From positions 1 to 64,000 of the forward strand of contig NZ_KL370788.1 of assembly GCF_000701505.1 (NCBI RefSeq): a stretch of DNA of 64,000 nt. The letters run 5' to 3'. A program made the position numbers and the translations under genes. This document shows, piece by piece, positions 8,315 to 16,399 of the stretch. Under the pieces are notes generated by a model. The model did no database searches. It worked only from the letters and a program-made list of their open reading frames with translations, and was not told the origin of the DNA. The stretch comes from Dyadobacter crusticola DSM 16708 (GTDB lineage Bacteria; Bacteroidota; Bacteroidia; Cytophagales; Spirosomataceae). The stretch's first letter is position 1. Each line of letters starts with the position of its first letter.

Positions 8315-9745
8315 ATGTTGCAACGGAGAACATTTATCAAAGCCGGCGCATTGGCTGTGGCAGGCGCTTCACTCCCGAAATGGTCATTCGCGAAGAATGC
8401 TGCTGACTTCCCGGTGGTCAGAATACCTGTTGAGAAGCGCAGTTTTACCAGTCCGGCGGTGGAAGCGACGATCACACGCATGAAAAAAGTGATCAAAGAC
8501 CCCGAGCTGGCGTGGATGTTCGAAAACTGCTTTCCGAATACGATTGATACCACAGTACATTTCAAAATGGAAAAAGGCAAGCCGGATACTTTTGTGATCA
8601 CGGGGGATATCGACGCCATGTGGCTCCGTGACAGTACAGCGCAGGTTTGGCCGTATTTGCCGCTGTTGAAGGAAGACCAAAAGTTGAAAGATATGGTAGC
8701 CGGGCTGATCAACCGTCAGACCAAATGCATTATCATCGATCCTTATGCGAATGCATTTTACGACCGGCCGAAGGAAAGCGAGTGGACGAAAGACCATACT
8801 GAAATGAAGCCGATGCTGCACGAGCGCAAGTGGGAGCTGGATTCGCTTTGCTACACGATTCGCCTGGCTTACAACTATTGGAAAATCACAGGTGATACCA
8901 CGCCATTTGATGCGGATTGGGTAAAAGCGGCAGGTTTAATCCTGAAAACCTGCAAAGAGCAGCAGCGCAAAGACGGACCGGGACCTTATAAATTCGGCCG
9001 GACAACTGCATGGTCTACCGACACTGTTCCCGGAAATGGTTACGGTAACCCAATCAAGCCAAATGGACTGATCGCAAATACATTTCGTCCGTCGGACGAT
9101 GCAACGATTTATCCGTTTCTTGTCCCTTCCAATTTCTTTGCTGTCGTTTCTTTCAGAGAGATCGCTGAGATACTGGAAAAGCTGGGCGGCGGCAATGCCA
9201 GGCTAGCTGCTGATTTCAAGGCACTGGCAAGCGAAGTAGAAACTGCATTGAGGAAGTTTGCAGTATACCCACACCCGGAATTTGGAAAAATATATGCATT
9301 CGAAGTTGATGGATTTGGTAACTACCTGTTAATGGACGATGCCGGCATTCCCGGACTGATCAGTATGCCCTATCTGGGCGCCATGTCCGTGAAAGATCCG
9401 ATTTACATTAATACCAGGAAATTTGTCCTGAGCGACTCTAATCCCTATTTCTTCAAAGGAAAAGCCGGCGAAGGGCTAGGCAGTCCGCATACGCTGGTGA
9501 ACCAGATCTGGCCCATGGGCATCATCGCCCGCGCGATCACTTCCACCGACGAAAAAGAAATCGAAGCGCAGCTGAAACTCCTGAAAACAACGCATAACCA
9601 CACCGGTTTCATGCACGAATCTTTCGACAAAGATGACGCGGCGAAATTCACGAGAAGCTGGTTTGCCTGGGTGAATACGTTGTTCGGGGAGCTGATGTTG
9701 AAGCTGGAAAAAGAGCGCCCGCATTTGCTGGCGAAGGTTTATTAA
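8315..9745 (+). CDS. GH125 exo-alpha-1,6-mannosidase-like protein (DUF1237), Tat signal
   Basis: This 476-residue protein matches glycoside hydrolase family 125 (formerly DUF1237), metal-independent inverting exo-alpha-mannosidases acting on alpha-1,6-mannosides. Characteristic segments are AMWLRDSTAQVWPY near residue 105, YANAFYDRP, HERKWELDSLCY and RPSDDATIYPFLVPSN. The N-terminus has a twin-arginine signal (RRTFIKAG followed by a hydrophobic stretch), so it is predicted to be exported folded to the periplasm. A 58-bp perfect palindrome follows the stop. With GH43 and SusCD nearby it suggests use of a mannose-containing glycan (inference). Confidence 0.88.
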   Translation: MLQRRTFIKAGALAVAGASLPKWSFAKNAADFPVVRIPVEKRSFTSPAVEATITRMKKVIKDPELAWMFENCFPNTIDTTVHFKMEKGKPDTFVITGDIDAMWLRDSTAQVWPYLPLLKEDQKLKDMVAGLINRQTKCIIIDPYANAFYDRPKESEWTKDHTEMKPMLHERKWELDSLCYTIRLAYNYWKITGDTTPFDADWVKAAGLILKTCKEQQRKDGPGPYKFGRTTAWSTDTVPGNGYGNPIKPNGLIANTFRPSDDATIYPFLVPSNFFAVVSFREIAEILEKLGGGNARLAADFKALASEVETALRKFAVYPHPEFGKIYAFEVDGFGNYLLMDDAGIPGLISMPYLGAMSVKDPIYINTRKFVLSDSNPYFFKGKAGEGLGSPHTLVNQIWPMGIIARAITSTDEKEIEAQLKLLKTTHNHTGFMHESFDKDDAAKFTRSWFAWVNTLFGELMLKLEKERPHLLAKVY

Positions 9746-9766
9746 GTCGCAGTTTTTTCGATGTTT

Positions 9767-9824
9767 TTGTCACACTGAGCGCAGTCGAAGTGCATATGCA
9801 CTTCGACTGCGCTCAGTGTGACAA
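9767..9824. repeat. 58-bp perfect palindrome (TTCGACTGCGCTCAG family)
   Basis: The sequence is its own reverse complement, centred between 9795 and 9796, with TGCATATGCA in the middle and the core CTTCGACTGCGCTCAG in the arms. It lies 21 bases after the GH125 stop and could end or protect that transcript. It is related to the repeat at 6160-6220 but has CACTGAG instead of CCCTGAG in the outer part. Confidence 0.9.
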
Positions 9825-9960
9825 TTTAGTTTATGGCCAGTTAACAAGTGACACCATAGAAATAACCAACCTGGGAATTGAAAAGATTAGTTATCCTATC
9901 CCAAAGAATGCGAGAATTTCAATAAAGAAAAGAACTATCGGAAATTGCAAGTTGCAATAA
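9820..9960 (+). pseudogene. Possible coding remnant (C-terminal fragment)
   Basis: An open frame without a start codon runs to TAA at 9958-9960 and reads like ordinary protein (for example NLGIEKISYPIPKNARISI). It begins directly at the palindromic repeat. It may be the tail of a gene broken by the repeat or a deletion, but 47 codons are too few to be sure and the family is not recognised. Confidence 0.25.
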
Positions 9961-9978
9961 ACCAGCCTTTGCAACTTG
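9948..9978. repeat. Short hairpin between GH125 and S9 peptidase genes
   Basis: Nine-base arms CAAGTTGCA (9948-9956) and TGCAACTTG (9970-9978) flank a 13-base loop. No T-tract follows, so it is not a convincing terminator. The rest of the stretch to 10255 is AT-rich and shows no gene. Confidence 0.4.
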
Positions 9979-10255
9979 AATGAGGCTCCCCCTCTTTAAT
10001 TCTCCAACCCTGGAAAATCACCAAATATAATCTTTCAAATTGCTTCTAAAACCAAAGCCCTGCTTGATTTAAGTTAATATTGGTCAAAAAGCCGCTAATT
10101 TCTACCAAGTTTATGACTTGGGTTACGGCTAATTTTACAAATAGTTAATAGAGGGATAATAATATTTTAAGTTGTGAATAGCCAATTTCTGCACGAAAAA
10201 GCAGACAGGCTTTCCATTGCCCCAACTATTGAGAAAACCCCACTAAACCTTGACA

Positions 10256-12556
10256 ATGAACCTGTTTTCGCTTAATAAAAATGCATTAAAGTGCTGGGCT
10301 GCGCTTTCCCTGCTCTCCAATATCGTTGCCGCCCAGCTGCCTGCTTACCAACCTTCCAGAGCGGAGATTTCGGAGGCTTATAAGCGCATGGAATTGATGG
10401 ATTCTCTCACAAAAGGTTCAGTACTGAAAGCAAGTATTCAGCCCGGCTGGCAAGCCGATGGGAAATCATTTTGGTACAGAAATATCCTCAAAGACAGCCT
10501 GACCGAGTACATATATGTCAATCCGATTACAGCGAAAAAGACCAGGGCTTTCGATAATGAGGTAGTGGCAAAAGCTTTGTCGAAGGCGGCAGATACAGTC
10601 TTCGCCGCGCCAAAACTGATGTTACGGGACCTTCGCTTTGATCTGACAAAAAACACCATTTTCATACAGGCAAAAGACAAATGGTATGCATTTGACACCA
10701 AACAAAACACAGCCAGGAAAGTAGACAAACCTGGTATAGACAAGCCAACTGAGATCGGGTGGACAAGACAATCGAGCCGGTGGCGGCCTTTCCGCGCAGA
10801 CAGTACTTCTCCTGACAAAAAACAAAAAGCATTTATCCGGAATGGCAACATTTACCTGGGTACCACCAGCGGAAAAGATTTAAAGCAGCTTACTTTCGAA
10901 GGTAACCCGCTGAGGCCGTTTGGTGAGTTAAGCTGGTCGCCCGACGGACAGTACATCGTTTGCTATCGCATTGATGAACAAGAGGAAAGAAAATTAAGCT
11001 ACGTGCTCTCTTCGCTTCCTAACACCACCCGCGGCGAAGTAAGGACAAGAGGATACGCGCAGCCGGGCGATGAATTCACGAGTTATGAAATGTTCGTGAT
11101 CAATGCGAAAAGCAGGGAGCTGGTGAAGGTAAAATCGGAAAAGATTGATTTCTTCAATGCACCGGTGATCCGCTGGCGGGAGGGCGATCCGCAGCATTTT
11201 ACATACGAAAAAGTAGACCGTGGGCACCAGCGTTTCCGGGTGATCGAAGTGAATGCGGCGAATGGCGATACCAGGAATATTATCGACGAAAAGACCGATA
11301 CCTTCATTTACCAAAACCTTATCTATACGCATTACCTGCCCAAAGAACACGAGATCATCTGGTCTTCCGAAAAAGACGGCTGGCGGCATTTATATCTGGT
11401 TGACGAAAAAACAGGCAAGATCAAAAACCAGATTACAAAAGGTGACTGGGTGGTGCGAGATATTGACAGCATCGACACGCAAAAGCGCGAAGTGTGGTTC
11501 AGGGCCAATGGGATGAACGCGGATGAAGATCCTTATCACATGCACTATTACCGCGTTAAGTTCGACGGAACAGGTTTGGTGAAGCTTACAAATCAGGCAA
11601 AAGCCCACCACCAGCTTACCTTCTCGCCGGATCGCAGCTATTACATTGACACTTACTCTACCATGACGAGCCCGCCCGTCATGGAGCTGCACAGAACTTC
11701 CGACGCGTCGCTGGTAATGAAACTGGAACAGGCTGATATTTCGCAATATCTCTCGCTCGGCTTTGAGTTACCCGAGATTTTCAGTGCAAAAGGGCGCGAC
11801 GGAAAAACGGATATCTGGGGAATTGTATACAGGCCAAGCACATTTGATCCCAAGAAAAAATATCCGATCATCGAAAACATTTATGCCGGTCCGCATGATT
11901 CGTTTGTTCCCAAAGCGTTCAGACATTACGGTGAAATGCAGAGTATGGCCGAGCTGGGTTTCATCGTAGTTCAAATGGACGGAATGGGCACTGCAAACCG
12001 ATCAAAGGCATTTCACGACGTATGCTGGAAAAACCTGGCCGACGCCGGTTTCCCCGATCGCATTGCCTGGATGAAGGCGCTGGCCGTCAAGTATCCCTAC
12101 ATTGACTCCACGAAAGTGGGCGTTTACGGCACCTCGGCGGGGGGCCAGAATTCACTCGGCGCATTACTCTTCCACCCCGGATTTTACGACGCCGCAGTTT
12201 CAGCCTGCGGCTGCCACGACAACCGCGTGGACAAGCAATGGTGGAACGAACAATGGATGGGCTACCCGGTAGGCAAGCACTACGACGAACAATCCAATGT
12301 AACCAACGCAGCCAAATTGCAGGGAGACCTGCTCCTGATCGTAGGCGAGGCCGACACCAACGTACCCCCAGAATCGACTTACCGCGTTGCAGATGCATTG
12401 ATCAAAGCCAACAAAGATTTCGAATTGTTGACAATCCCGGGAATGGGCCACAGCGACGGCGGTACTTATGGAAGAAGAAAGAAGCGGGACTTTTTTGTGA
12501 AAAAACTATTAGAAGTGGATCCGCCAGGGCGGAACAGAGTTGCGGTGACGCAGTAA
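10256..12556 (+). CDS. S9 family prolyl oligopeptidase / dipeptidyl peptidase IV-like
   Basis: The start is set at ATG 10256; a TTG two codons upstream is less likely. The 766-residue protein has an N-terminal signal segment ending near VAAQ, a DPP-IV-type beta-propeller (about 60-500) and a C-terminal alpha/beta-hydrolase domain. The catalytic triad is visible: Ser627 in GTSAGG, Asp700 in EADTNVPPES and His732 in GMGHSDGG. The family cleaves dipeptides, often X-Pro or X-Ala, from peptide N-termini in the periplasm. It probably works with the Xaa-Pro peptidase at 22087 and feeds proline or hydroxyproline use (inference). Confidence 0.9.
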   Translation: MNLFSLNKNALKCWAALSLLSNIVAAQLPAYQPSRAEISEAYKRMELMDSLTKGSVLKASIQPGWQADGKSFWYRNILKDSLTEYIYVNPITAKKTRAFDNEVVAKALSKAADTVFAAPKLMLRDLRFDLTKNTIFIQAKDKWYAFDTKQNTARKVDKPGIDKPTEIGWTRQSSRWRPFRADSTSPDKKQKAFIRNGNIYLGTTSGKDLKQLTFEGNPLRPFGELSWSPDGQYIVCYRIDEQEERKLSYVLSSLPNTTRGEVRTRGYAQPGDEFTSYEMFVINAKSRELVKVKSEKIDFFNAPVIRWREGDPQHFTYEKVDRGHQRFRVIEVNAANGDTRNIIDEKTDTFIYQNLIYTHYLPKEHEIIWSSEKDGWRHLYLVDEKTGKIKNQITKGDWVVRDIDSIDTQKREVWFRANGMNADEDPYHMHYYRVKFDGTGLVKLTNQAKAHHQLTFSPDRSYYIDTYSTMTSPPVMELHRTSDASLVMKLEQADISQYLSLGFELPEIFSAKGRDGKTDIWGIVYRPSTFDPKKKYPIIENIYAGPHDSFVPKAFRHYGEMQSMAELGFIVVQMDGMGTANRSKAFHDVCWKNLADAGFPDRIAWMKALAVKYPYIDSTKVGVYGTSAGGQNSLGALLFHPGFYDAAVSACGCHDNRVDKQWWNEQWMGYPVGKHYDEQSNVTNAAKLQGDLLLIVGEADTNVPPESTYRVADALIKANKDFELLTIPGMGHSDGGTYGRRKKRDFFVKKLLEVDPPGRNRVAVTQ

Positions 12557-12581
12557 GCCCTTGAAGTTAGCATTGTGCCTG

Positions 12582-12619
12582 CCCTTCGACCGCCCGGCGG
12601 CCCGGTGGCTCAGGGTGAC
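12582..12619 (+). repeat. Interrupted copy of TTCGACTGCGCTCAG repeat (GC-rich insert)
   Basis: The two repeat halves (CCCTTCGAC-CGC and GCTCAGGGTGAC) are separated by a 14-base GC-rich insert, CCGGCGGCCCGGTG. A near-identical 16-base insert interrupts the copy at 12713-12752. Confidence 0.75.
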
Positions 12620-12640
12620 AAAACTGCGCTCACCAGCCTT

Positions 12641-12662
12641 GTCATGCTGAGCGCAGTCGAAG
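12641..12662 (-). repeat. Single arm of TTCGACTGCGCTCAG repeat
   Basis: GTCATGCTGAGCGCAGTCGAAG is the reverse orientation of the neighbouring copies, so the three copies between 12582 and 12752 could form alternative stems in RNA upstream of the second ThuA lipoprotein gene. Confidence 0.75.
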
Positions 12663-12712
12663 CAAAAGGCGACCGCGCTACAAAGTACGCTTGATGTTAG
12701 CTTCCTACACGT

Positions 12713-12752
12713 CCCTTCGACTGCCCGGCGGCCCCGGTGCGCTCAGGGTGAC
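12713..12752 (+). repeat. Interrupted copy of TTCGACTGCGCTCAG repeat (16-base insert)
   Basis: Exact canonical halves CCCTTCGACTGC and GCTCAGGGTGAC flank the insert CCGGCGGCCCCGGTGC. The copy lies 61 bases upstream of the chosen start of the ThuA lipoprotein gene, in its leader. Confidence 0.8.
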
Positions 12753-12813
12753 AGAAAGGGGCAATCGGGTGACAAGGAGCGGTACACCCTCATTAATACT
12801 AAAATCACTACAG

Positions 12814-15800
12814 ATGAAAAACCTCTTACTCATTCTCATTTGCTTCCTGATCCTCGACGGCTGTGCCAAGAAGTCGGGGTCTGGTAATATGCCTGTAACC
12901 TCGGCAATGGAAGGTCGCCGGATCGAAGTCCTATTCCTTGGTCACGACAGCCGTCACCATTTCTCGGAGAAGTTCTTTCCGATGCTTTCGTTGCCGCTTT
13001 TTCAGAAAGGCATTAATCTCACTTACACTTCCGACCTCAATGACCTGAATCCTGAAACGTTGAGCCAGTACGATGGTTTGATGATTTATGCCAATCATAA
13101 TACGATTACAAATGCGCAGGAAGCTGCTATGAAGGATTTTGTAGAAGGTGGCAAGGCGTTGATCCCTTTGCATGCGGCTTCTTTCTGTTTTCAGAATTCG
13201 GATTGGTATATCAAAGCTGTCGGTGCGCAGTTTAATACACATAAGTATGGAACGTTCACTGCGCCGATCACTAAGCCGGAGCATCCGGTGATGACTGGGC
13301 TGAAGCCGTTTGAAACGTGGGATGAGACTTATGTTCATCACAAGATCAACCCGGACATTCAGGTGTTGCAGGAGCGCGTTGAAGGCGAGCATCACGAACC
13401 GTGGACCTGGGTGCGCACGCAGGGAAATGGGCGCGTTTTTTACACCGCCTACGGTCACGATGAGCGTACCTGGAAGCAGAAAGGCTTTCACGATTTGGTA
13501 GCGAATGGTGTTTTATGGGCGGTAAATGACCAGGCGAAAGAAAAGCTGGCGCAGCTGAAATTGCCGGCGTTACAGTTCAAAGATGCCGATGTTCCCAACT
13601 ATGAGAAACGTGATCCTGCTCCAAAATTCCAGCTGCCGCTTTCACCTGCCGAATCCCAAAAACTGATCCAGGTACCCGTTGATTTTGATTTACAACTATT
13701 TGCTGCTGAGCCCGATATTATTAAGCCTATCGCGATGGCGTGGGATGAGAAAGGCAGGTTATGGATCATTGAAACCGAAGATTATCCTAACGAAATCCGC
13801 AATGAAGAAGGTACCGGCAAAGACCGTATCAAAATTTGTGAGGATACCGACGGCGACGGAAAGGCAGACAAGTTTACCGTTTTCGCGGACGGGCTGAATA
13901 TCCCTACCAGTCTGACTTTCGCAAATGGAGGCGTGATCGTTGCACAGGCGCCGCACTTCATCTTTTTTAAAGATACCAATGGTGACGACAAGGCCGATGT
14001 CCGCGAAAATATCATCAGCGGCTGGGGCAAAAGCGATACGCACGCAGGTCCGTCAAACTTGAAGTATGGCCTTGATAATAAGATCTGGGGCGTTTTAGGG
14101 TATGCGGGTTACAGAGGCGATGTGAATGGAAAAGCGACTAATTTCAGTCAGGGTATTTATCGTTTTGACATTAATGGAAAAAATCTGGAATACATTGGCC
14201 GCACTTCTAACAATACCTGGGGACTTGGCTTTTCAGAGGATTTCGAGGTTTTTATCTCCACCGCAAATGGTAATTACAGCGGGCATTTCGCGATGCCGCT
14301 TGAATACGTAAAGCGCTCCGTGGCCGACGGATCCGGCAATACGGTTTACAAGCTGGATTCGCATTATGATATGAATTACCTCACGCCTGCATTACGCCAG
14401 GTGGATTTTCACGGCGGATTCACAGCTGCGGCCGGCCACAATTTATACACCGCACGCAATTTTCCGAAATCGTATTGGAACAATACTGCATTCGTCTGCG
14501 AACCGACCGGCCGACTATTATACCAGGCAAAGCTGAACCCGAAAGGCGCTAGCTACAAAGAAAAAAATGGATTCAATCTGCTCGCCAGCTCAGACGAATG
14601 GTTTTCGCCGGTTCACGCTGAGGTAGGGCCCGACGGTGCAGTTTGGGTGGCTGATTGGTACAGCTTTATCATCCAGCACAATCCTACCCCCCGCGGGTTT
14701 GAGAATGGGAAAGGGAATGCGTACATCAATCCGCTGCGCGACAACAAGCATGGACGTATATATAGGGTCGTTTATAAGAAAGCAAAACCTTATTTACCGG
14801 TAAAACTGGATAAGAATGATCCTGCCAGTCTCGTTGCTGCATTGAAAAATGACAACATGTTCTGGCGCACAACTGCCCAGCGGCTGATTGTGGAAGGCAA
14901 GCATACTACATTGATTCCCGAGCTGTTGAAGATCGTGAATGATCAGTCTGTGGATGAAATTGGCCTGAACAGTCCCGCCGTACATGCATTGTGGACTTTG
15001 GATGGACTGAATGCATTCACGCCCGATTCCCCTGCCTATCACGCATTGGTACGAGCAGTTCGCCACCCTGCGGCTGGTGTTCGCAAGAATGCAGTAAAGC
15101 TTTTGCCAAGAAATGAGAAGACGCTTTCTGCATTGAAATGGACGCGATCTCTGGAAGATCCGGACTTAAAAGTTCGCCTCGCAACTATCCACGCATTAAC
15201 CGACTTACCAGCCTCCGAGGAGATCGGCAAAATGCTTTACCTGGCTGGTCAGGATTCTCAAAATGCAGCCGACGAATACCTCGCTCAGGCGATTTTTTCA
15301 GGCGTGATCAAACATGAAGCTGGTTTCAAAGATGCGGCCGCAAAGCTCAAAGATTCCACGTTAACTGCGCGGATCGAGCGTGGGCTGGTGCAGGAAACTT
15401 ATGTGCTCAACTTCTGGGCGCCGCCTATTTTCCCGCCGGATGTGGCCAATAAGGAATTGCAGATTAAAGCAATCATTACCAAAGCACAGGAAGAACTGGC
15501 GGGTGTGGTGGTTTCGCAGGGAAATAAAGAGAATGGGTACAGCCTGTTCATGGAAAATGGAAAGCTTCATTTTTTGGTAAAACAAAATGGCAAGCCTTAC
15601 CAGATCACATCCACTAAAAAACTGCCCGACGAACGTTTCAATGCATTTGCAACGCTTTCAGAAAACGGAGAAATGACATTGGCGATCGAAGACGAGACGC
15701 CGGTGAAAGGAAAGGCGGGCGGGCTTTTTACCAAACCATTTACACCTGACGAAATCCGTCTCGGACGTGATTTGAGGGATGAAAATCGCGTAGGAGGATA

Positions 15801-16335
15801 TAGCGAAAATTTCAGGCTGAGAGGCTGGCTGGATATCAAAAGCACTTTGCAGCTGAACCAGGTTGTCAAGGATAAAGGAGAGAAAAAGGTCGCTGCGTTG
15901 ACGGAGCAAAAGCCGAAAGAAATAGGAAAAGGAATTGGTGAGCCGACGACGATCAGGCTGAAAACCATTGAGCATGAAATGAAATTTGACAAAAAGAATT
16001 TCACCGTAAAAGCAGGCCAGAAAGTGACAATCCAGTTCACTAACCCTGATTTTATGCAGCATAACCTGCTGGTAGCAAGTCCGGGCAGCCTGGAAAAAGT
16101 AGGCGCGGCAGCTGACCTGCTCGCGCGAGAATCCAATGCGATCGCCATGCATTACGTACCGAAAATGCCTGAGATTTTGCATTCAACCGAGCTGGTGAGC
16201 CCGGAAGGCAATGCAACTCTCGTATTCATCGCACCCGAGAAGCCGGGTGATTACCCCTACCTCTGCACCGTTCCGGGACATTGGCGGATCATGAACGGGA
16301 CGATGAAAGTAGTCGCGAACAACCCAAAACTATGA
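12814..16335 (+). CDS. Giant lipoprotein: ThuA, PVC-type beta-propeller dehydrogenase, HEAT, LamG-like and cupredoxin domains
   Basis: The start is set at ATG 12814, giving a lipoprotein signal with lipobox LDGC (Cys17); an upstream in-frame start would translate the repeats. The 1173-residue protein is a paralogue of the leftward gene at 2312-6073. Order: ThuA (about 35-250), TIGR02604-like dehydrogenase propeller (about 285-645) with DTDGDGKADKF and DTNGDDKADV loops, HEAT-like helices (about 660-855), a LamG/concanavalin-like beta domain (about 865-1030) and a cupredoxin (about 1045-1173) with copper ligands in MQHNLL and CTVPGHW and a C-terminal Met. No CxxCH haem motif is present. It directly precedes a SusCD pair, so it may process a sugar bound or imported there (inference). 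Confidence 0.85.
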   Translation: MKNLLLILICFLILDGCAKKSGSGNMPVTSAMEGRRIEVLFLGHDSRHHFSEKFFPMLSLPLFQKGINLTYTSDLNDLNPETLSQYDGLMIYANHNTITNAQEAAMKDFVEGGKALIPLHAASFCFQNSDWYIKAVGAQFNTHKYGTFTAPITKPEHPVMTGLKPFETWDETYVHHKINPDIQVLQERVEGEHHEPWTWVRTQGNGRVFYTAYGHDERTWKQKGFHDLVANGVLWAVNDQAKEKLAQLKLPALQFKDADVPNYEKRDPAPKFQLPLSPAESQKLIQVPVDFDLQLFAAEPDIIKPIAMAWDEKGRLWIIETEDYPNEIRNEEGTGKDRIKICEDTDGDGKADKFTVFADGLNIPTSLTFANGGVIVAQAPHFIFFKDTNGDDKADVRENIISGWGKSDTHAGPSNLKYGLDNKIWGVLGYAGYRGDVNGKATNFSQGIYRFDINGKNLEYIGRTSNNTWGLGFSEDFEVFISTANGNYSGHFAMPLEYVKRSVADGSGNTVYKLDSHYDMNYLTPALRQVDFHGGFTAAAGHNLYTARNFPKSYWNNTAFVCEPTGRLLYQAKLNPKGASYKEKNGFNLLASSDEWFSPVHAEVGPDGAVWVADWYSFIIQHNPTPRGFENGKGNAYINPLRDNKHGRIYRVVYKKAKPYLPVKLDKNDPASLVAALKNDNMFWRTTAQRLIVEGKHTTLIPELLKIVNDQSVDEIGLNSPAVHALWTLDGLNAFTPDSPAYHALVRAVRHPAAGVRKNAVKLLPRNEKTLSALKWTRSLEDPDLKVRLATIHALTDLPASEEIGKMLYLAGQDSQNAADEYLAQAIFSGVIKHEAGFKDAAAKLKDSTLTARIERGLVQETYVLNFWAPPIFPPDVANKELQIKAIITKAQEELAGVVVSQGNKENGYSLFMENGKLHFLVKQNGKPYQITSTKKLPDERFNAFATLSENGEMTLAIEDETPVKGKAGGLFTKPFTPDEIRLGRDLRDENRVGGYSENFRLRGWLDIKSTLQLNQVVKDKGEKKVAALTEQKPKEIGKGIGEPTTIRLKTIEHEMKFDKKNFTVKAGQKVTIQFTNPDFMQHNLLVASPGSLEKVGAAADLLARESNAIAMHYVPKMPEILHSTELVSPEGNATLVFIAPEKPGDYPYLCTVPGHWRIMNGTMKVVANNPKL

Positions 16336-16339
16336 GCCT

Positions 16340-16399
16340 ATGAAAAAGAAGACCATCTCTGAAAATTCTACCACCATCCAACTCAAAGAACATGTCTAG
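16340..16399 (+). other. 19-codon leader reading frame overlapping the susC start
   Basis: ATG at 16340 opens a frame (MKKKTISENSTTIQLKEHV) that ends in TAG at 16397-16399, eight bases overlapping the SusC ATG at 16392. It could couple translation from the upstream lipoprotein gene into susC. The evidence is only position and overlap. Confidence 0.3.
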
